Shown piece by piece: positions 1-8,966 of a stretch of DNA of 64,000 nucleotides. Position numbers and translations under genes: made by a program. Origin of the DNA: JAHEEL01 sp963785245 (lineage in GTDB: Bacteria > Actinomycetota > Acidimicrobiia > Spongiisociales > UBA5794); NCBI GenBank assembly GCA_963785245.1, contig CAWAUO010000001.1, positions 301,021 to 365,020 of the forward strand, read 5' to 3'. A model generated the notes under the pieces. The model saw nothing but the letters and a program-made list of their open reading frames with translations, searched no databases and was not told the DNA's origin. Every line of letters begins with the position of its first letter. Position 1 is the stretch's first letter.

Positions 1-1
1 G

Positions 2-343
2 GTCTTCCTCAACGCAAGCGCGATCCTCAGCCATATGCCTCAGGATCACTTCCCGGCGCAGGCACTCACCGCGGCGATCTACCGGGACTCTGGGGTACGC
101 GGCATGGAGCGGGGCATTGTTTCTGCCGGTCGGGATCCAGAGACGGGCGAGAACCGACGGCCGAGCCTCGAACTGGTCCGGCTGACGATTCCCCGCCGGG
201 TGTACACCCAGTCGCACATGGATGTGACCGCGGAATCAGTCATCGAAGTCTGCAAACACCCCCAGGACGTCACCGGCCTCCGCTTCACCTATGAACCAGA
301 CTCCCTGCGGTTCTTCCAGGCCAGATTCGAGGAGATCGACTAG
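2..343 (+). CDS. Tyrosine phenol-lyase / tryptophanase family, C-terminal end (partial)
   Basis: This is the last ~113 residues of a PLP-dependent beta-eliminating lyase, an enzyme that cleaves L-tyrosine or L-tryptophan to phenol or indole, pyruvate and ammonia. The open frame runs in from the left window edge. Family landmarks are FPAQAL, the substrate-pocket block LVRLTIPRRVYT followed by SHMDV, and the closing FTYEP with LRFF. The RRVYT block and the LRFF-x-ARF ending look closer to tyrosine phenol-lyases than to E. coli TnaA as I remember both, but the N-terminal two thirds (PLP lysine and most of the pocket) lie outside the window, so substrate cannot be decided. An internal ATG at 35 is not the real start, because the similarity extends upstream of it. 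Confidence 0.85.
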   Translation, partial: VFLNASAILSHMPQDHFPAQALTAAIYRDSGVRGMERGIVSAGRDPETGENRRPSLELVRLTIPRRVYTQSHMDVTAESVIEVCKHPQDVTGLRFTYEPDSLRFFQARFEEID

Positions 344-382
344 GGCGTTCTTCTCCGCTATCGACCGACATCCTCAACCTGC

Positions 383-1088
383 CTAGATCATGATGGGGAG
401 GCTGAGGAGGATGATCGCACCGATGACGACGCCGACAATGCCGATGATGTTGACGGCGAGCCGATTCCAGCGGCTCTCCAGCTTGGAAGCGACGCCGGAG
501 AAGAACAGGACGGCAGCGAACAGCACCGCCGTCAGCACGTAGTTGTCCCCATTCTGGTTCGCAGCGCGAGCGTCGACCGCCGCCTGATCGGCGACGAGCG
601 CCAACGCGTCTGCCTCGTCGAACTCGGCAATCGTGTACTCGGGCATCACGAACGGGCTGGTTGGAGCGTTGGGATTGCCCGCTGGGTCGGATGCGAGCCA
701 AGCATCCATGGCTGGGCGGAACTCATCGCGGAGGCGGAGGTAGAGAAACCCCGAGAATGTCTCCGGAGTGGGAACGAACGCCGTGCCATCGTACGGCACG
801 ACCTTGCCGCTCTCGACATCGTCGAAGTAGGCCCCGACAATATCGGTGTACATCGCGACGTCGATCTGGGCCAGTTGCCCGCCAGCGCGTGTCTGCCCGT
901 GTCGATTCCGTGCGCGAGGCCCCGGCAATCGAGAACTGGATTGACTGTTCGCCGCCCCACTTGGCCGCCTCGAAAGCCGCCCACGCTGTCAGCACAACGG
1001 CGATCGCCACCACGATCGATGCGATCGACTCGAGGCGCGAGTTGAAGGTGGATCCGGACGCGGGCGAAGGGCTCTCAGATTCAGGCAT
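383..1088 (-). pseudogene. Small three-helix membrane protein of unknown function, frame broken once
   Basis: Two overlapping minus-strand frames make one protein. The first, from ATG at 1088, gives an N-terminal membrane helix (SIVVAIAVVLTAWAAFEAAKW) followed by GEQSIQFSIAGASRTESTRADTR. The frame then shifts near 890-900 and continues as AGGQLAQIDVAMYTD through a soluble segment to two C-terminal helices (VLTAVLFAAVLFFSGVA and a second ending SLPIMI). I recognise this arrangement (one helix, a periplasmic loop with FRDEF/FRPAMDAWLA-like and SPFVMPEY motifs, then two helices) as a recurring hypothetical protein, but know no function. One missing or extra base joins the parts, so it is either a recent pseudogene or an assembly indel. 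It stands alone, tail to tail with the preceding lyase gene. Confidence 0.65.
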
Positions 1089-1121
1089 GCCGGGGTTCGT
1101 ACCTGCCGAACGGATCAGTCG

Positions 1122-2078
1122 CTAGACGGGAACGTGATCCACGATGTGACGCTCGAGGATCTCCCAGGTCGACGGGTGAGCAAGTTCGTCACGCATCGAG
1201 CGGAGCGTTGCGAGGAACGAGGGAACGGCGGCTTCGACCGACATCGGATTCGGGCGGGAGATCTCGAGGACGCGCTCATCCGGCCGCAACACCAGCACAT
1301 CAGTTTCGGGCCACAGCTTCTTCAGGCGTTCAATCTCCGCGGCGAGAGCCGTCCGTCCGGCTCGGTCGAGGAGGTCTTCGTAGAACCGTCCACCATGGCG
1401 GGTATCGGTCGCAGCCATCGGTGCGACGACAATGACGAGATCGAGTGGATCGGGATTCGCGAGCAGGAGATCGACGCTGGTCCCGGACGCTACGCCGCCG
1501 TCGGCGTAGGTGCGGCCGTCGATCGTCACGGGTTCATACACGAACGGCACGGCGCTTGAGGCAGCGACCGCCTGTTTGAGTGAGACGACTGGTGCGGCTT
1601 CGGTACCGAACGGCACGCGGGCTCTGCTGTCGAGGTCGTAGGCCACGATGACGGTCGGAAGCTCCGGCCAGCCGTCCGCAAGATCGCCGAGGCTTTTCTC
1701 CACCCAGCCAACGAGGGCATCGGTGGAGTAGATGCCGGGGCTGCCGAGGACGATGCCGAGGCCGGGGCGGGTGATGCTCGGCACGAGGCCTTGCCTGACC
1801 CAGCGCAGGAGCCCGCGAGGCCGGATCCGCTGGTAGACGTTCCCCGCAAGCCATTCGACGACCTCGTCGTCGTGTCGAGACTCTCCGACCATGGTGTCGA
1901 GGTTGAGGGCCCCTCCGCGAACGAGTGCAGCGATGAACGAACCAGAGGACGTGCCGATCACGACATCGGCGCTCGTCGCATTCCATCCGGTCGCCATCTG
2001 CAGAGCAAAGAGCGTGCCGAAGTGATACGAGGCCCCGGTGATTCCACCACCACCGAGAACGAGACCTACCGAACTCAT
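1122..2078 (-). CDS. Patatin-like phospholipase / acyl hydrolase
   Basis: Encodes 318 residues from ATG at 2078 (MSSVGLVLGG). An in-frame ATG at 2351 exists, but it would add 91 residues that look non-coding and overlap the divergent mshD. The protein shows the patatin fold signature: a glycine-rich oxyanion loop (LGGGGITGA, residues ~8-16), the nucleophile elbow GTSSG (Ser44) and the dyad aspartate in ADGG near residue 205. Such enzymes hydrolyse acyl ester bonds of lipids in the cytoplasm or at the membrane. There is no signal peptide. The -10-like TATCCT ends 6 nt before the start, suggesting a leaderless mRNA. The natural substrate cannot be told. Confidence 0.85.
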   Translation of the reverse strand: MSSVGLVLGGGGITGASYHFGTLFALQMATGWNATSADVVIGTSSGSFIAALVRGGALNLDTMVGESRHDDEVVEWLAGNVYQRIRPRGLLRWVRQGLVPSITRPGLGIVLGSPGIYSTDALVGWVEKSLGDLADGWPELPTVIVAYDLDSRARVPFGTEAAPVVSLKQAVAASSAVPFVYEPVTIDGRTYADGGVASGTSVDLLLANPDPLDLVIVVAPMAATDTRHGGRFYEDLLDRAGRTALAAEIERLKKLWPETDVLVLRPDERVLEISRPNPMSVEAAVPSFLATLRSMRDELAHPSTWEILERHIVDHVPV

Positions 2079-2084
2079 GGACAG

Positions 2085-2125
2085 AGGATACGACGTTCGC
2101 CGCGGCGTCCATGCCACCGTATCGT
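2085..2125. promoter_or_regulatory. Divergent leaderless promoter pair (patatin / mshD)
   Basis: Two TANNNT hexamers face outwards. TATCCT on the minus strand (2085-2090) lies 6 nt before the patatin ATG at 2078, and TATCGT on the plus strand (2120-2125) lies 6 nt before the mshD ATG at 2132. Neither gene has a Shine-Dalgarno. The spacing equals the usual -10 to +1 distance, so both transcripts probably begin at their start codons. The placement is seen in the sequence; promoter function is inferred. Confidence 0.5.
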
Positions 2126-2131
2126 GGCGGC

Positions 2132-2983
2132 ATGCAACCGACCCCTCCAGATGCAGCGGCGATCGACCGATTCCTCGCCGAGGTAGCAGAGGTCGATGGC
2201 CATCCACCTCTCTCGGGCAACAAACTCGCCATGATCGATGCCGGGTCGGACCGGGTGGGTGTTTGGGGTGACAGCGAGGGTATCTGCCTTGTTGGTGTGG
2301 CCGCCCATCACGCGGGCGATGGCCATTGGGCGGTCGAAGCGGCGTTGGCATCGCGGCGGCGGGGCTCAGCTGGGGAGGAGGAGGCGATCAGGAACGCGGC
2401 GGCGCTTGTGCCCGACGGCGACCATCACACCCTGTGGGCGTTCCGCAGCCGGCAGATCGAGGCAGCGAACCGACTCGGGTACGTTGGGGGCAGGAGCGTC
2501 CTGCGCATGTCCGCTCCGATGGCGGATGTCGTCCGGGTTCCCTCATCCGGGGTCTCGGTTGTGCCGATGGCGGAAGCGGATGTCGGTGCGATTGTTGCGA
2601 TCAATAACCGGGCGTTCGCCGATCATCCTGAGCAGGCAGCCATGACGTCCGAGTCATTCGATGTGCTGTCCAGATCCAGGTGGTTTGACCCCGACGGCGT
2701 CGCGGTGGCTCGGTGCGAGGGCGGCATCGTTGGATTCTGTGTCACGAAGGCGGAGGGGAGCGGCGTCGGCGAGATCTATCTGCTCGCCGTCGACCCAAAC
2801 TCTGAAGGTTCGGGCTACGGCGCGATGCTTGCGAGTGCCGGGTTCGAGTGGCTGGCACGCCGTGGTGCCACGACCGCATCGGTATGGGTGGACAGCACCA
2901 ACCACGGCGCAATCCGCATTTACCGCAAGCTCGGGCTTGCGGAGGACTTCCGGAATCGCGAGATGACGCCCGCTACCGGATAG
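2132..2983 (+). CDS. mshD: Mycothiol synthase (MshD), tandem GNAT acetyltransferase
   Basis: Encodes 283 residues with two GNAT-fold halves, the arrangement of MshD, which transfers acetyl from acetyl-CoA to Cys-GlcN-Ins in the last step of mycothiol synthesis. The C-terminal half carries the most telling sequence: NNRAFADHPEQ, then RWFDPDGV, then GEIYLLAVDP with GSGYGAML (acetyl-CoA pyrophosphate loop) and the closing IRIYRKLGL. The N-terminal half begins IDRFLAEVAEVDG and ends near LRMSAPMADV, as in known MshD. An ATG at 2111 lies in frame, but 2132 fits the leaderless promoter and the expected N-terminus. Mycothiol is confined to actinobacteria, so this gene also types the organism. It is transcribed divergently from the patatin gene. 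Confidence 0.85.
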   Translation: MQPTPPDAAAIDRFLAEVAEVDGHPPLSGNKLAMIDAGSDRVGVWGDSEGICLVGVAAHHAGDGHWAVEAALASRRRGSAGEEEAIRNAAALVPDGDHHTLWAFRSRQIEAANRLGYVGGRSVLRMSAPMADVVRVPSSGVSVVPMAEADVGAIVAINNRAFADHPEQAAMTSESFDVLSRSRWFDPDGVAVARCEGGIVGFCVTKAEGSGVGEIYLLAVDPNSEGSGYGAMLASAGFEWLARRGATTASVWVDSTNHGAIRIYRKLGLAEDFRNREMTPATG

Positions 2984-2998
2984 TGGTCTCCGTCGACG

Positions 2999-3211
2999 CT
3001 ATCCGAACGGTTGCCCGCATGCGGAACAACCCGAGTCGTCCTCACGGGTCTGGGCGAGGCACCACGGGCATGGAAGATCCGCAACCGCTTCTTCCCTACT
3101 GAAGAAGGGTTGGACTTCCATGACCGGTGTCGCCGTTGACGTGCGGGACGATGTCCCGATAGCGACGAACGCAACAGCAATGAACACCGACGCAATCGCA
3201 ATCTCAAACAT
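2999..3211 (-). CDS. Small membrane-anchored zinc-ribbon protein
   Basis: Encodes 70 residues. An N-terminal hydrophobic helix (MFEIAIASVFIAVAFVAIG) is followed by a short polar linker and a C-terminal pair of CxxC knuckles (CPWC at ~48-51 and CSAC at ~62-65) ending GQPFG, a zinc-ribbon pattern. An AGGAGA Shine-Dalgarno sits about 6 nt before the ATG, and the frame ends 16 nt from the converging mshD stop. It resembles small actinobacterial proteins of unknown role that place a zinc ribbon on the inner membrane face. No function can be assigned. Confidence 0.6.
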   Translation of the reverse strand: MFEIAIASVFIAVAFVAIGTSSRTSTATPVMEVQPFFSREEAVADLPCPWCLAQTREDDSGCSACGQPFG

Positions 3212-3303
3212 CTGAGTCTCCTGGCTCGTACGACGACTCGATGTTATGACCAGAGCGCGAAATCTCCCGGTATTTCAGGCGAAACGCGGGCGCAGCAACG
3301 TTC

Positions 3304-4041
3304 CTAGGGGTTGGCGATCTCCGCTGCCTGCCGGAGATCGGCGACCGTCTGCGCGTAGGCGTCGGCGCCGTGGTCGGACATCCGCTGCTCGGCCTCGTAC
3401 ACAAGACGCATCGCAGCGTGGTAGACGATCCACCGATTCAGCTGGATCGGGCCCAACATCCGCCCGTACCCCTGTTGCAGGGCCTCAGCTGCGAGCGGCC
3501 CGGCCTGGGAACCAAGCAGCCACGTCGCTTTCGATAGGTCCCACTCCGGCGGAGCGAGCGTGGCCCATTCCCAGTCGATCAGCGTCATTTCACCATCATC
3601 GTCGACGACAAAGTGCTCCGGTGTCGGATCCGTGTGGGCGGGCAGCGGACCCGATGCTTCGGGCGGCGGCACGGCTGCGACGTCCGCGTACAGCTCGGCG
3701 TCGATGCCGACCCGGCCGCGGTAGCGAGCGAGCCGTCGCATGGTCGATGCATGATCCACGTCCACCCACTCAGCGTCCATACCGCGCGACAGATTCGAGA
3801 TGTTGCTCGGGTCCGATGCGTGCAGCGTCTGGAGAATCGCCCCTGCACGCTTGGCCGCGTCCGAGCCGCCGGGCAGCGAGGCAAGGCTCCATTGTCCCGG
3901 ATCCTTGAAGAGCGACCAGGACTCGTCCTCCGTCCCGACGCCGTCGATCTTGACGGGGATGCCGGGACGGCCACTCAACGCTTCGAGCGCATGGGTCTCG
4001 CGGCGCTCGCGCGCCGGCGTCCCGTACACCTTGAGGAGCAC
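3304..4041 (-). CDS. Aminoglycoside phosphotransferase / choline-kinase-like protein
   Basis: Encodes 245 residues from GTG at 4041. The APH-fold kinase core is recognisable by HTDPTPEHFVVD (catalytic-loop Asp and downstream metal ligands, about residues 145-156) and LIDWEWA (DFG-equivalent Asp) followed by PPEWDLS. It likely phosphorylates a small hydroxylated metabolite; substrate unknown. The GTG start cuts off the nucleotide-binding N-terminus. In the same frame the DNA upstream to 4164 reads as IIDAYRIAERIAAGDHFQDL and then TNHLFRIWRDNGSVLLKVYG, typical of this family, but has no ATG/GTG/TTG. An ATG preceded by purines lies at 4172 one base out of frame. The gene may therefore carry a small indel near 4164-4172, with the true product about 288 residues. 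Confidence 0.7.
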   Translation of the reverse strand: MLLKVYGTPARERRETHALEALSGRPGIPVKIDGVGTEDESWSLFKDPGQWSLASLPGGSDAAKRAGAILQTLHASDPSNISNLSRGMDAEWVDVDHASTMRRLARYRGRVGIDAELYADVAAVPPPEASGPLPAHTDPTPEHFVVDDDGEMTLIDWEWATLAPPEWDLSKATWLLGSQAGPLAAEALQQGYGRMLGPIQLNRWIVYHAAMRLVYEAEQRMSDHGADAYAQTVADLRQAAEIANP

Positions 4042-4256
4042 GCTCCCGTTGTCGCGCCAAATGCGAAACAGGTGGTTCGTCGCGAGTGACTTGGTCGGTC
4101 GAGTGAGATCCTGGAAGTGGTCTCCAGCGGCGATGCGTTCGGCGATTCGATAGGCGTCGATGATTCCTCCATTCCTGCTCGACCCATTGTGTCACGGTCT
4201 GCATCGTCGTGCGAAGGCGGTAGCCTTGCCTCTCCCGATTCCAGCGAGCGTTCACC

Positions 4257-6191
4257 ATGCCTATCCAACTCACCCTGCCCGACGGCTCCGAGCGGTCCTA
4301 CGAGGACGGCACAACGGGGTACGACGTCGCCCATTCGATCGGCGCCGGCCTGGCTCGCGCAGCGGTCGCAGTGTCGGTCAACGGCGAGACGCTCGATCTC
4401 GGTCGGCCGATCGACCAGGACGGGTCGTTCTCGGTGATCACGGAGAACACGGAAGAGGGCCGCGCCGTCCTCCGCCATTCGGCAGCGCATGTCATGGCGC
4501 AGGCCGTGCTCGACCTCTACCCGGGAGCCACGTTCGCGATCGGTCCACCGATCACGGACGGCTTCTACTACGACTTCGATATCGGTCGGCCTTTCACTCC
4601 CGAGGATCTGGAGCAGATCGAGGCGCGGATGGCCGAGATCATCGAGATCAACCAGAGCTTCGAACGGGAGTACCTCTCGATCGAGGACGCCCTCGAGATG
4701 TTCGCGGACCAGCCATTCAAGTCCGAGATCATCCGAGGCGTCGACGAAGCCGAAGGTGCCGGGGCGAGCGAGGTCTCGATCTACCGGAACGATGACTTCG
4801 TCGACCTTTGTCGCGGACCGCACGTCACGTCCACCGGGCGGCTCAAGGCGGTCAAGCTGATGCGGACCTCCGGGGCCTATTGGCGCGGCGACGAGAAGAA
4901 CCCGCAGCTTCAGCGAATCTACGGAACCGCCTGGGAGGATCGCAAGACCCTCCGGAAGTACCTCAACCGCCTCGAAGAGGCAGAAAAACGCGACCATCGC
5001 CGCCTCGGTGTCGAACTCGATCTCTACTCGTTCCCGTCGGATCTCGGGAGCGGACTCGCCGTATGGCATCCGAAAGGCGGCCTGCTCCGCAAGGAAGTCG
5101 AGGACTACAGCCGCAGGACCCACCTCGCGCATGGATACGAGTACGTGGTCTCGCCGCACGTAGCGAAAGCGGATCTCTGGAAGACCAGCGGCCACCTGCA
5201 GTTCTACGCCGAGGGCATGTACCCGCCGATGGAACTCGACGGAGGTCAGCAGTACTACGTCAAGCCGATGAACTGTCCGTTCCACATCCTCATCTACAAG
5301 TCGAGGAGCCGGAGCTACCGGGAACTGCCGTTGCGCCTGTTCGAACTCGGAACCGTCTACCGCTACGAACGGTCGGGCGTTGTGCACGGACTCCTGCGCG
5401 CACGGGGATTCACCCAGGACGACAGCCACATCTTCACCACCGTCGGGCAGATGGGGGAGGAACTCCAGAGCCTCCTAGATTTCGTCCTCATGGTGCTGCG
5501 CGACTTCGGGTTCGACGAATTCGAAGCCGACCTGTCCACGAGGGATCCCGAGAAGTCGATCGGCTCCGACGAACTGTGGGAACTGGCAGAGTCCTCGCTT
5601 GCCAAGGCGCTCGAGACCACGGGCCTGCCCTATCAGATCGCTCACGGCGAGGGTTCGTTCTACGGGCCGAAGATCGACATCCATGTCAAGGACGCAATCG
5701 GTCGACGGTGGCAGCTGTCCACCCTCCAGTTGGACTTCGCCCAACCAGAGAACTTCAACCTCACCTTCGCCTCGTCCGGAAACGTGCGGGAGCGGCCGGT
5801 GATGATCCACCGAGCTCTGCTCGGATCGGTCGAGCGATTCATTGGCGTGCTCGTGGAGCACTACGCCGGTGCCTTCCCTGCGTGGCTCTCGCCGGTGCAG
5901 GCTGCAGTCATCCCTGTGGCGGATCGGCATGCGGACTACGCCTTCGAAGTCGCCGACGCGCTCAAGGAGCATGGGATTCGGGTCGATGTCGACGCAGCCG
6001 ACGAGACCGTTGGGGAGAAGATCCGACGGGCCATCACCCAGAGGGTGCCGGCAGTCCTCGTTGTCGGTGACAAGGACATCGAAGAAGGCACGGTAGGGCT
6101 TCGACTCCGCGAAGATACCGGGGAGCAGCGAGGGCTGCCGCTCGACGACGTTGTCGCGGATCTCGTCGAACGCTGCGCTCCGCCGCGCTAA
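4257..6191 (+). CDS. thrS: Threonyl-tRNA synthetase
   Basis: Encodes 644 residues that charge tRNA-Thr in the cytoplasm. Domains in order are an N-terminal TGS domain (1-60), the editing/second additional domain with HSAAHVMAQAV (~80), the class II catalytic core with the zinc-binding MNCPFH and motif 2 RYERSGVVHGLLRARGFTQ, the ATP/substrate block SFYGPKID, and a C-terminal anticodon-binding domain starting PVADRHADYA and containing VGEKIRRA. Length is normal for the family. The start ATG follows a TAGCCT box (4221-4226), which would give a leader of about 25 nt. The gene lies divergent from the kinase gene. Confidence 0.97.
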   Translation: MPIQLTLPDGSERSYEDGTTGYDVAHSIGAGLARAAVAVSVNGETLDLGRPIDQDGSFSVITENTEEGRAVLRHSAAHVMAQAVLDLYPGATFAIGPPITDGFYYDFDIGRPFTPEDLEQIEARMAEIIEINQSFEREYLSIEDALEMFADQPFKSEIIRGVDEAEGAGASEVSIYRNDDFVDLCRGPHVTSTGRLKAVKLMRTSGAYWRGDEKNPQLQRIYGTAWEDRKTLRKYLNRLEEAEKRDHRRLGVELDLYSFPSDLGSGLAVWHPKGGLLRKEVEDYSRRTHLAHGYEYVVSPHVAKADLWKTSGHLQFYAEGMYPPMELDGGQQYYVKPMNCPFHILIYKSRSRSYRELPLRLFELGTVYRYERSGVVHGLLRARGFTQDDSHIFTTVGQMGEELQSLLDFVLMVLRDFGFDEFEADLSTRDPEKSIGSDELWELAESSLAKALETTGLPYQIAHGEGSFYGPKIDIHVKDAIGRRWQLSTLQLDFAQPENFNLTFASSGNVRERPVMIHRALLGSVERFIGVLVEHYAGAFPAWLSPVQAAVIPVADRHADYAFEVADALKEHGIRVDVDAADETVGEKIRRAITQRVPAVLVVGDKDIEEGTVGLRLREDTGEQRGLPLDDVVADLVERCAPPR

Positions 6192-6248
6192 ATCTGATCG
6201 CTCGGTGACTGTTCCGGTCGCCGGTCTTCTACCAAAGGGAATGTGACT

Positions 6249-8966
6249 GTGACCAGTTTCGTGAATGCTCTCGCTTGGATTGTTCGTCGCGCGCCGTGGG
6301 CGGTCATCATCATCACGATCGCGGTGTCCCTGATTCTCGGGGCCTTCTCCGGTCAATTCACGCCTTCGGAAGACATGAACGAGAGTTTCGCTCCGGATGC
6401 TCCGGAGCTCGCGGCCTCCGAAACGATCACGGATCGGTTCGGGGCTGAGACGACCCAGAGCGTGATGCAGGTCATCATCGGGTCCGACGGCGGAGACGTC
6501 ATCACGCTCGAGGGTCTTGCCACAACGGCTGCCGTACGAGAAGCCATCGTCTCGGGACCCATGGCCTCCTACCTCGTGATGTCCCCTGAGCAACCGCCCG
6601 TCGTCACCTACCTGAGCCCGGTCGAGCAGGCGATCGCCCTCGGCGCTCCCGCACCGACGACCGACGAAGAGGTGAAGGGGCTCTACGCGATGGCGTACGA
6701 GCAGGCGCCGATCGAGCAGCAGGGCTTCGTCGACGCACTCCTGCCATCAACCGCTGATAGGGCGAGCGTCTCCTCCCCAAGTGGCCTGGTGCTCTCCTTC
6801 TCGGTCGCCGATTTCGAAGACCAGGCATACATCGATGCGTCGATCGACACGGCCGAGGCGATCGGCGCTCTGGAGCTACCGGCCGGCTACACCGCTGAGG
6901 CCTTCTCATTGGAGATCATCTTCGGTGGGACCGACGAGTTCCAGAGCGAGATCGGCCGTCTGTTCGCCAGCGCCGGCTTCATCATCCTGTTGGTCCTCAC
7001 CACCGTGTTCCTCGTCCTTCCCAAGAAGAAGAAGAACAAGATCATTGCGGGAGTCGGCATCGCAGCCATGCTCGGGGCGATCGTCATGCTGGTGCTCCCG
7101 GGTCTCGCGAAGGCATATCCCGATATCTTCCCGGCGAGTGCCGCAGATTGGGCAACCGGGACGCTCCTGATCGGTGCGCTCTCGGTGTTCGCTCTCGTGT
7201 TCGCCGTCTGGTCGTTCTCGACGGGCCGTCTGCGCAGAACCGTCGCCGACACGTTGATCACCATGGCCGGAATCGGGTTCGCCGTCTCGATCATGAACGG
7301 ATTCGGCTACCTGATCTACGGGGAAGCCGGCCCGATGAGCCAGATTCTCCCGATCCTGTTGATCGGGCTTGGTGTCGACTACTCGATCCATGTGACGTCG
7401 CGCTACCGCGAGGATGTGTCGGGGGGTGATCCCGTCCCGACGGCCGTCACCGTCGCCATCAGGACGGTGGGTGTCGCACTCGTTCTTGCCACGATCACGA
7501 CGGCAATCGGGTTCCTCACCAACTTGCTCAACGACATTCCGGCCCTTCGCGAGTTCGGTGTGCTGGCCGCGATCGGAATCACCGCATCGTTCTTCATCAT
7601 GCTCACGTTCGTCCCGGCCGTCCGACTGCTGCTCGACACGAGGGGCGAGCGGAGAGGGACATTGGATCGCGACGCACTCAGGGGCGGGGACGCCCGTTTG
7701 CTGCCACGCCTCGCAGGCAAGACGTCCTGGTTGGCGAAGCATGCGGCCATTCCAACGCTCATCGTGGCACTCGTGCTCGGCGTCCTCGGTGCCGTCGGTA
7801 CGAGCCGGCTCGAGGCGAGCTTCAGCTTCATCGACTTCGTGCCGGTCACCTCTCCGTACCGCGTGACGTTCGAGACGCTGCTCGACGAGTACGGCGGCGG
7901 CTTCGGCGAAGAGACCCAGGTGCTGCTCGAAGGCGGCGTCGCGACACCGGCCGGGTTCAACGGCATGGTGGATTCGACCACGAACCTCACGTCGGTCGAG
8001 AACGTCGTGCAGTACGGGGCGTTCCCCGCTGCTGAATCACCGGTGGCGTTGGTCCTCCAGTTGGCAGATCCAGAGTCGCCCACGTTCAATCCCGCGGTTG
8101 CCCAGGCGGCCGGAGCGGCCGGGATGACCGCAACGAGCTTGAAGGTGTCCGAGTCGACAGACGTGGAAGCCCTCTACGGGGCGGTGTTCGCCGCCGATCC
8201 AACGGCGGCCGCTGCCGTGATCCACGTTGACGACGCCGGTGACTATTCATCGGCCCTGTTCGTCGTCCAGACCCAGGCCGGAGAAGCGGCTGCAGGACAA
8301 CTCCAGGACGACATGGAGGTTGCGTTCGCCCCCATGGAAGCGGCAGGAGTGAGCACGGTCGTCACATCGACGGCGATCATCTCGGAAGTCATCATCAACA
8401 CGCTCCAGACGTCGCAGCTCTCGTCGCTGATGTACACGCTGATCGCGGTGCTGATCCTGCTGGTCGGCTACTACTGGTACGAGGTTCGTCGACCGATGCT
8501 CGGTGCGATCACCACGCTGCCGGTGGTGCTCGTGGTCCTGCTGTCCTTCGGGATCATGTGGGCAGCCGGGATTCCGTTTGGACCGATCACGGCAACCGTT
8601 GCTGCGCTCGCTGTCGGCATCGGTATCCCGTACATGGTCCACGTGACGCATCGCTACGAGGAAGACCGCATCCGCAACGACAACGAGAACGATGCGATCG
8701 AATCGACGCTGACCCACACGGGCGGTGCCCTTGCGGGATCTGCGATGACCACGATCTTCGGCTTCGGCATCCTGATGACGTCGACGACGATCCCGTTCCG
8801 TCAGTTCGGACTCGTCACGGCGTACACGATCCTGCTGTCGCTGCTCGCAGCGATGCTGGTGTTGCCGTCGATGCTCGTGGTGTGGGATCGCTGGCACCGC
8901 AACCGCGGTGAAGCGACACTCGATCCCGAACTGGTCGAGAGGGCCCTTGGAGAGACTCCCGCGTGA
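6249..8966 (+). CDS. MMPL/RND-superfamily exporter (HAE3-like)
   Basis: Encodes about 905 residues with the duplicated RND plan: an N-terminal helix (WAVIIITIAVSLILGAF), a large extracytoplasmic loop, a six-helix block with GLGVDYSIHVTSRYRED, a second loop and a second six-helix block with AVGIGIPYMVHVTHRYEED. The GxxxDY/GxxxPY segments with the following H and R match the proton-relay and sterol-sensing-like repeats of the MMPL/HpnN group. It probably moves a lipid or hydrophobic compound across or out of the membrane using the proton gradient; cargo is unknown. GTG codons at 6243 and 6249 are both possible. The second sits 8 nt after AAAGGGA and is preferred. The stop overlaps the start of the next gene by 4 nt. 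Confidence 0.85.
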   Translation: MTSFVNALAWIVRRAPWAVIIITIAVSLILGAFSGQFTPSEDMNESFAPDAPELAASETITDRFGAETTQSVMQVIIGSDGGDVITLEGLATTAAVREAIVSGPMASYLVMSPEQPPVVTYLSPVEQAIALGAPAPTTDEEVKGLYAMAYEQAPIEQQGFVDALLPSTADRASVSSPSGLVLSFSVADFEDQAYIDASIDTAEAIGALELPAGYTAEAFSLEIIFGGTDEFQSEIGRLFASAGFIILLVLTTVFLVLPKKKKNKIIAGVGIAAMLGAIVMLVLPGLAKAYPDIFPASAADWATGTLLIGALSVFALVFAVWSFSTGRLRRTVADTLITMAGIGFAVSIMNGFGYLIYGEAGPMSQILPILLIGLGVDYSIHVTSRYREDVSGGDPVPTAVTVAIRTVGVALVLATITTAIGFLTNLLNDIPALREFGVLAAIGITASFFIMLTFVPAVRLLLDTRGERRGTLDRDALRGGDARLLPRLAGKTSWLAKHAAIPTLIVALVLGVLGAVGTSRLEASFSFIDFVPVTSPYRVTFETLLDEYGGGFGEETQVLLEGGVATPAGFNGMVDSTTNLTSVENVVQYGAFPAAESPVALVLQLADPESPTFNPAVAQAAGAAGMTATSLKVSESTDVEALYGAVFAADPTAAAAVIHVDDAGDYSSALFVVQTQAGEAAAGQLQDDMEVAFAPMEAAGVSTVVTSTAIISEVIINTLQTSQLSSLMYTLIAVLILLVGYYWYEVRRPMLGAITTLPVVLVVLLSFGIMWAAGIPFGPITATVAALAVGIGIPYMVHVTHRYEEDRIRNDNENDAIESTLTHTGGALAGSAMTTIFGFGILMTSTTIPFRQFGLVTAYTILLSLLAAMLVLPSMLVVWDRWHRNRGEATLDPELVERALGETPA

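Noticed and set aside
3975..5429. Long minus-strand open frame across thrS
   Set aside because: It is antisense to an unmistakable thrS and its translation has no family features; high GC content makes such shadow frames long.
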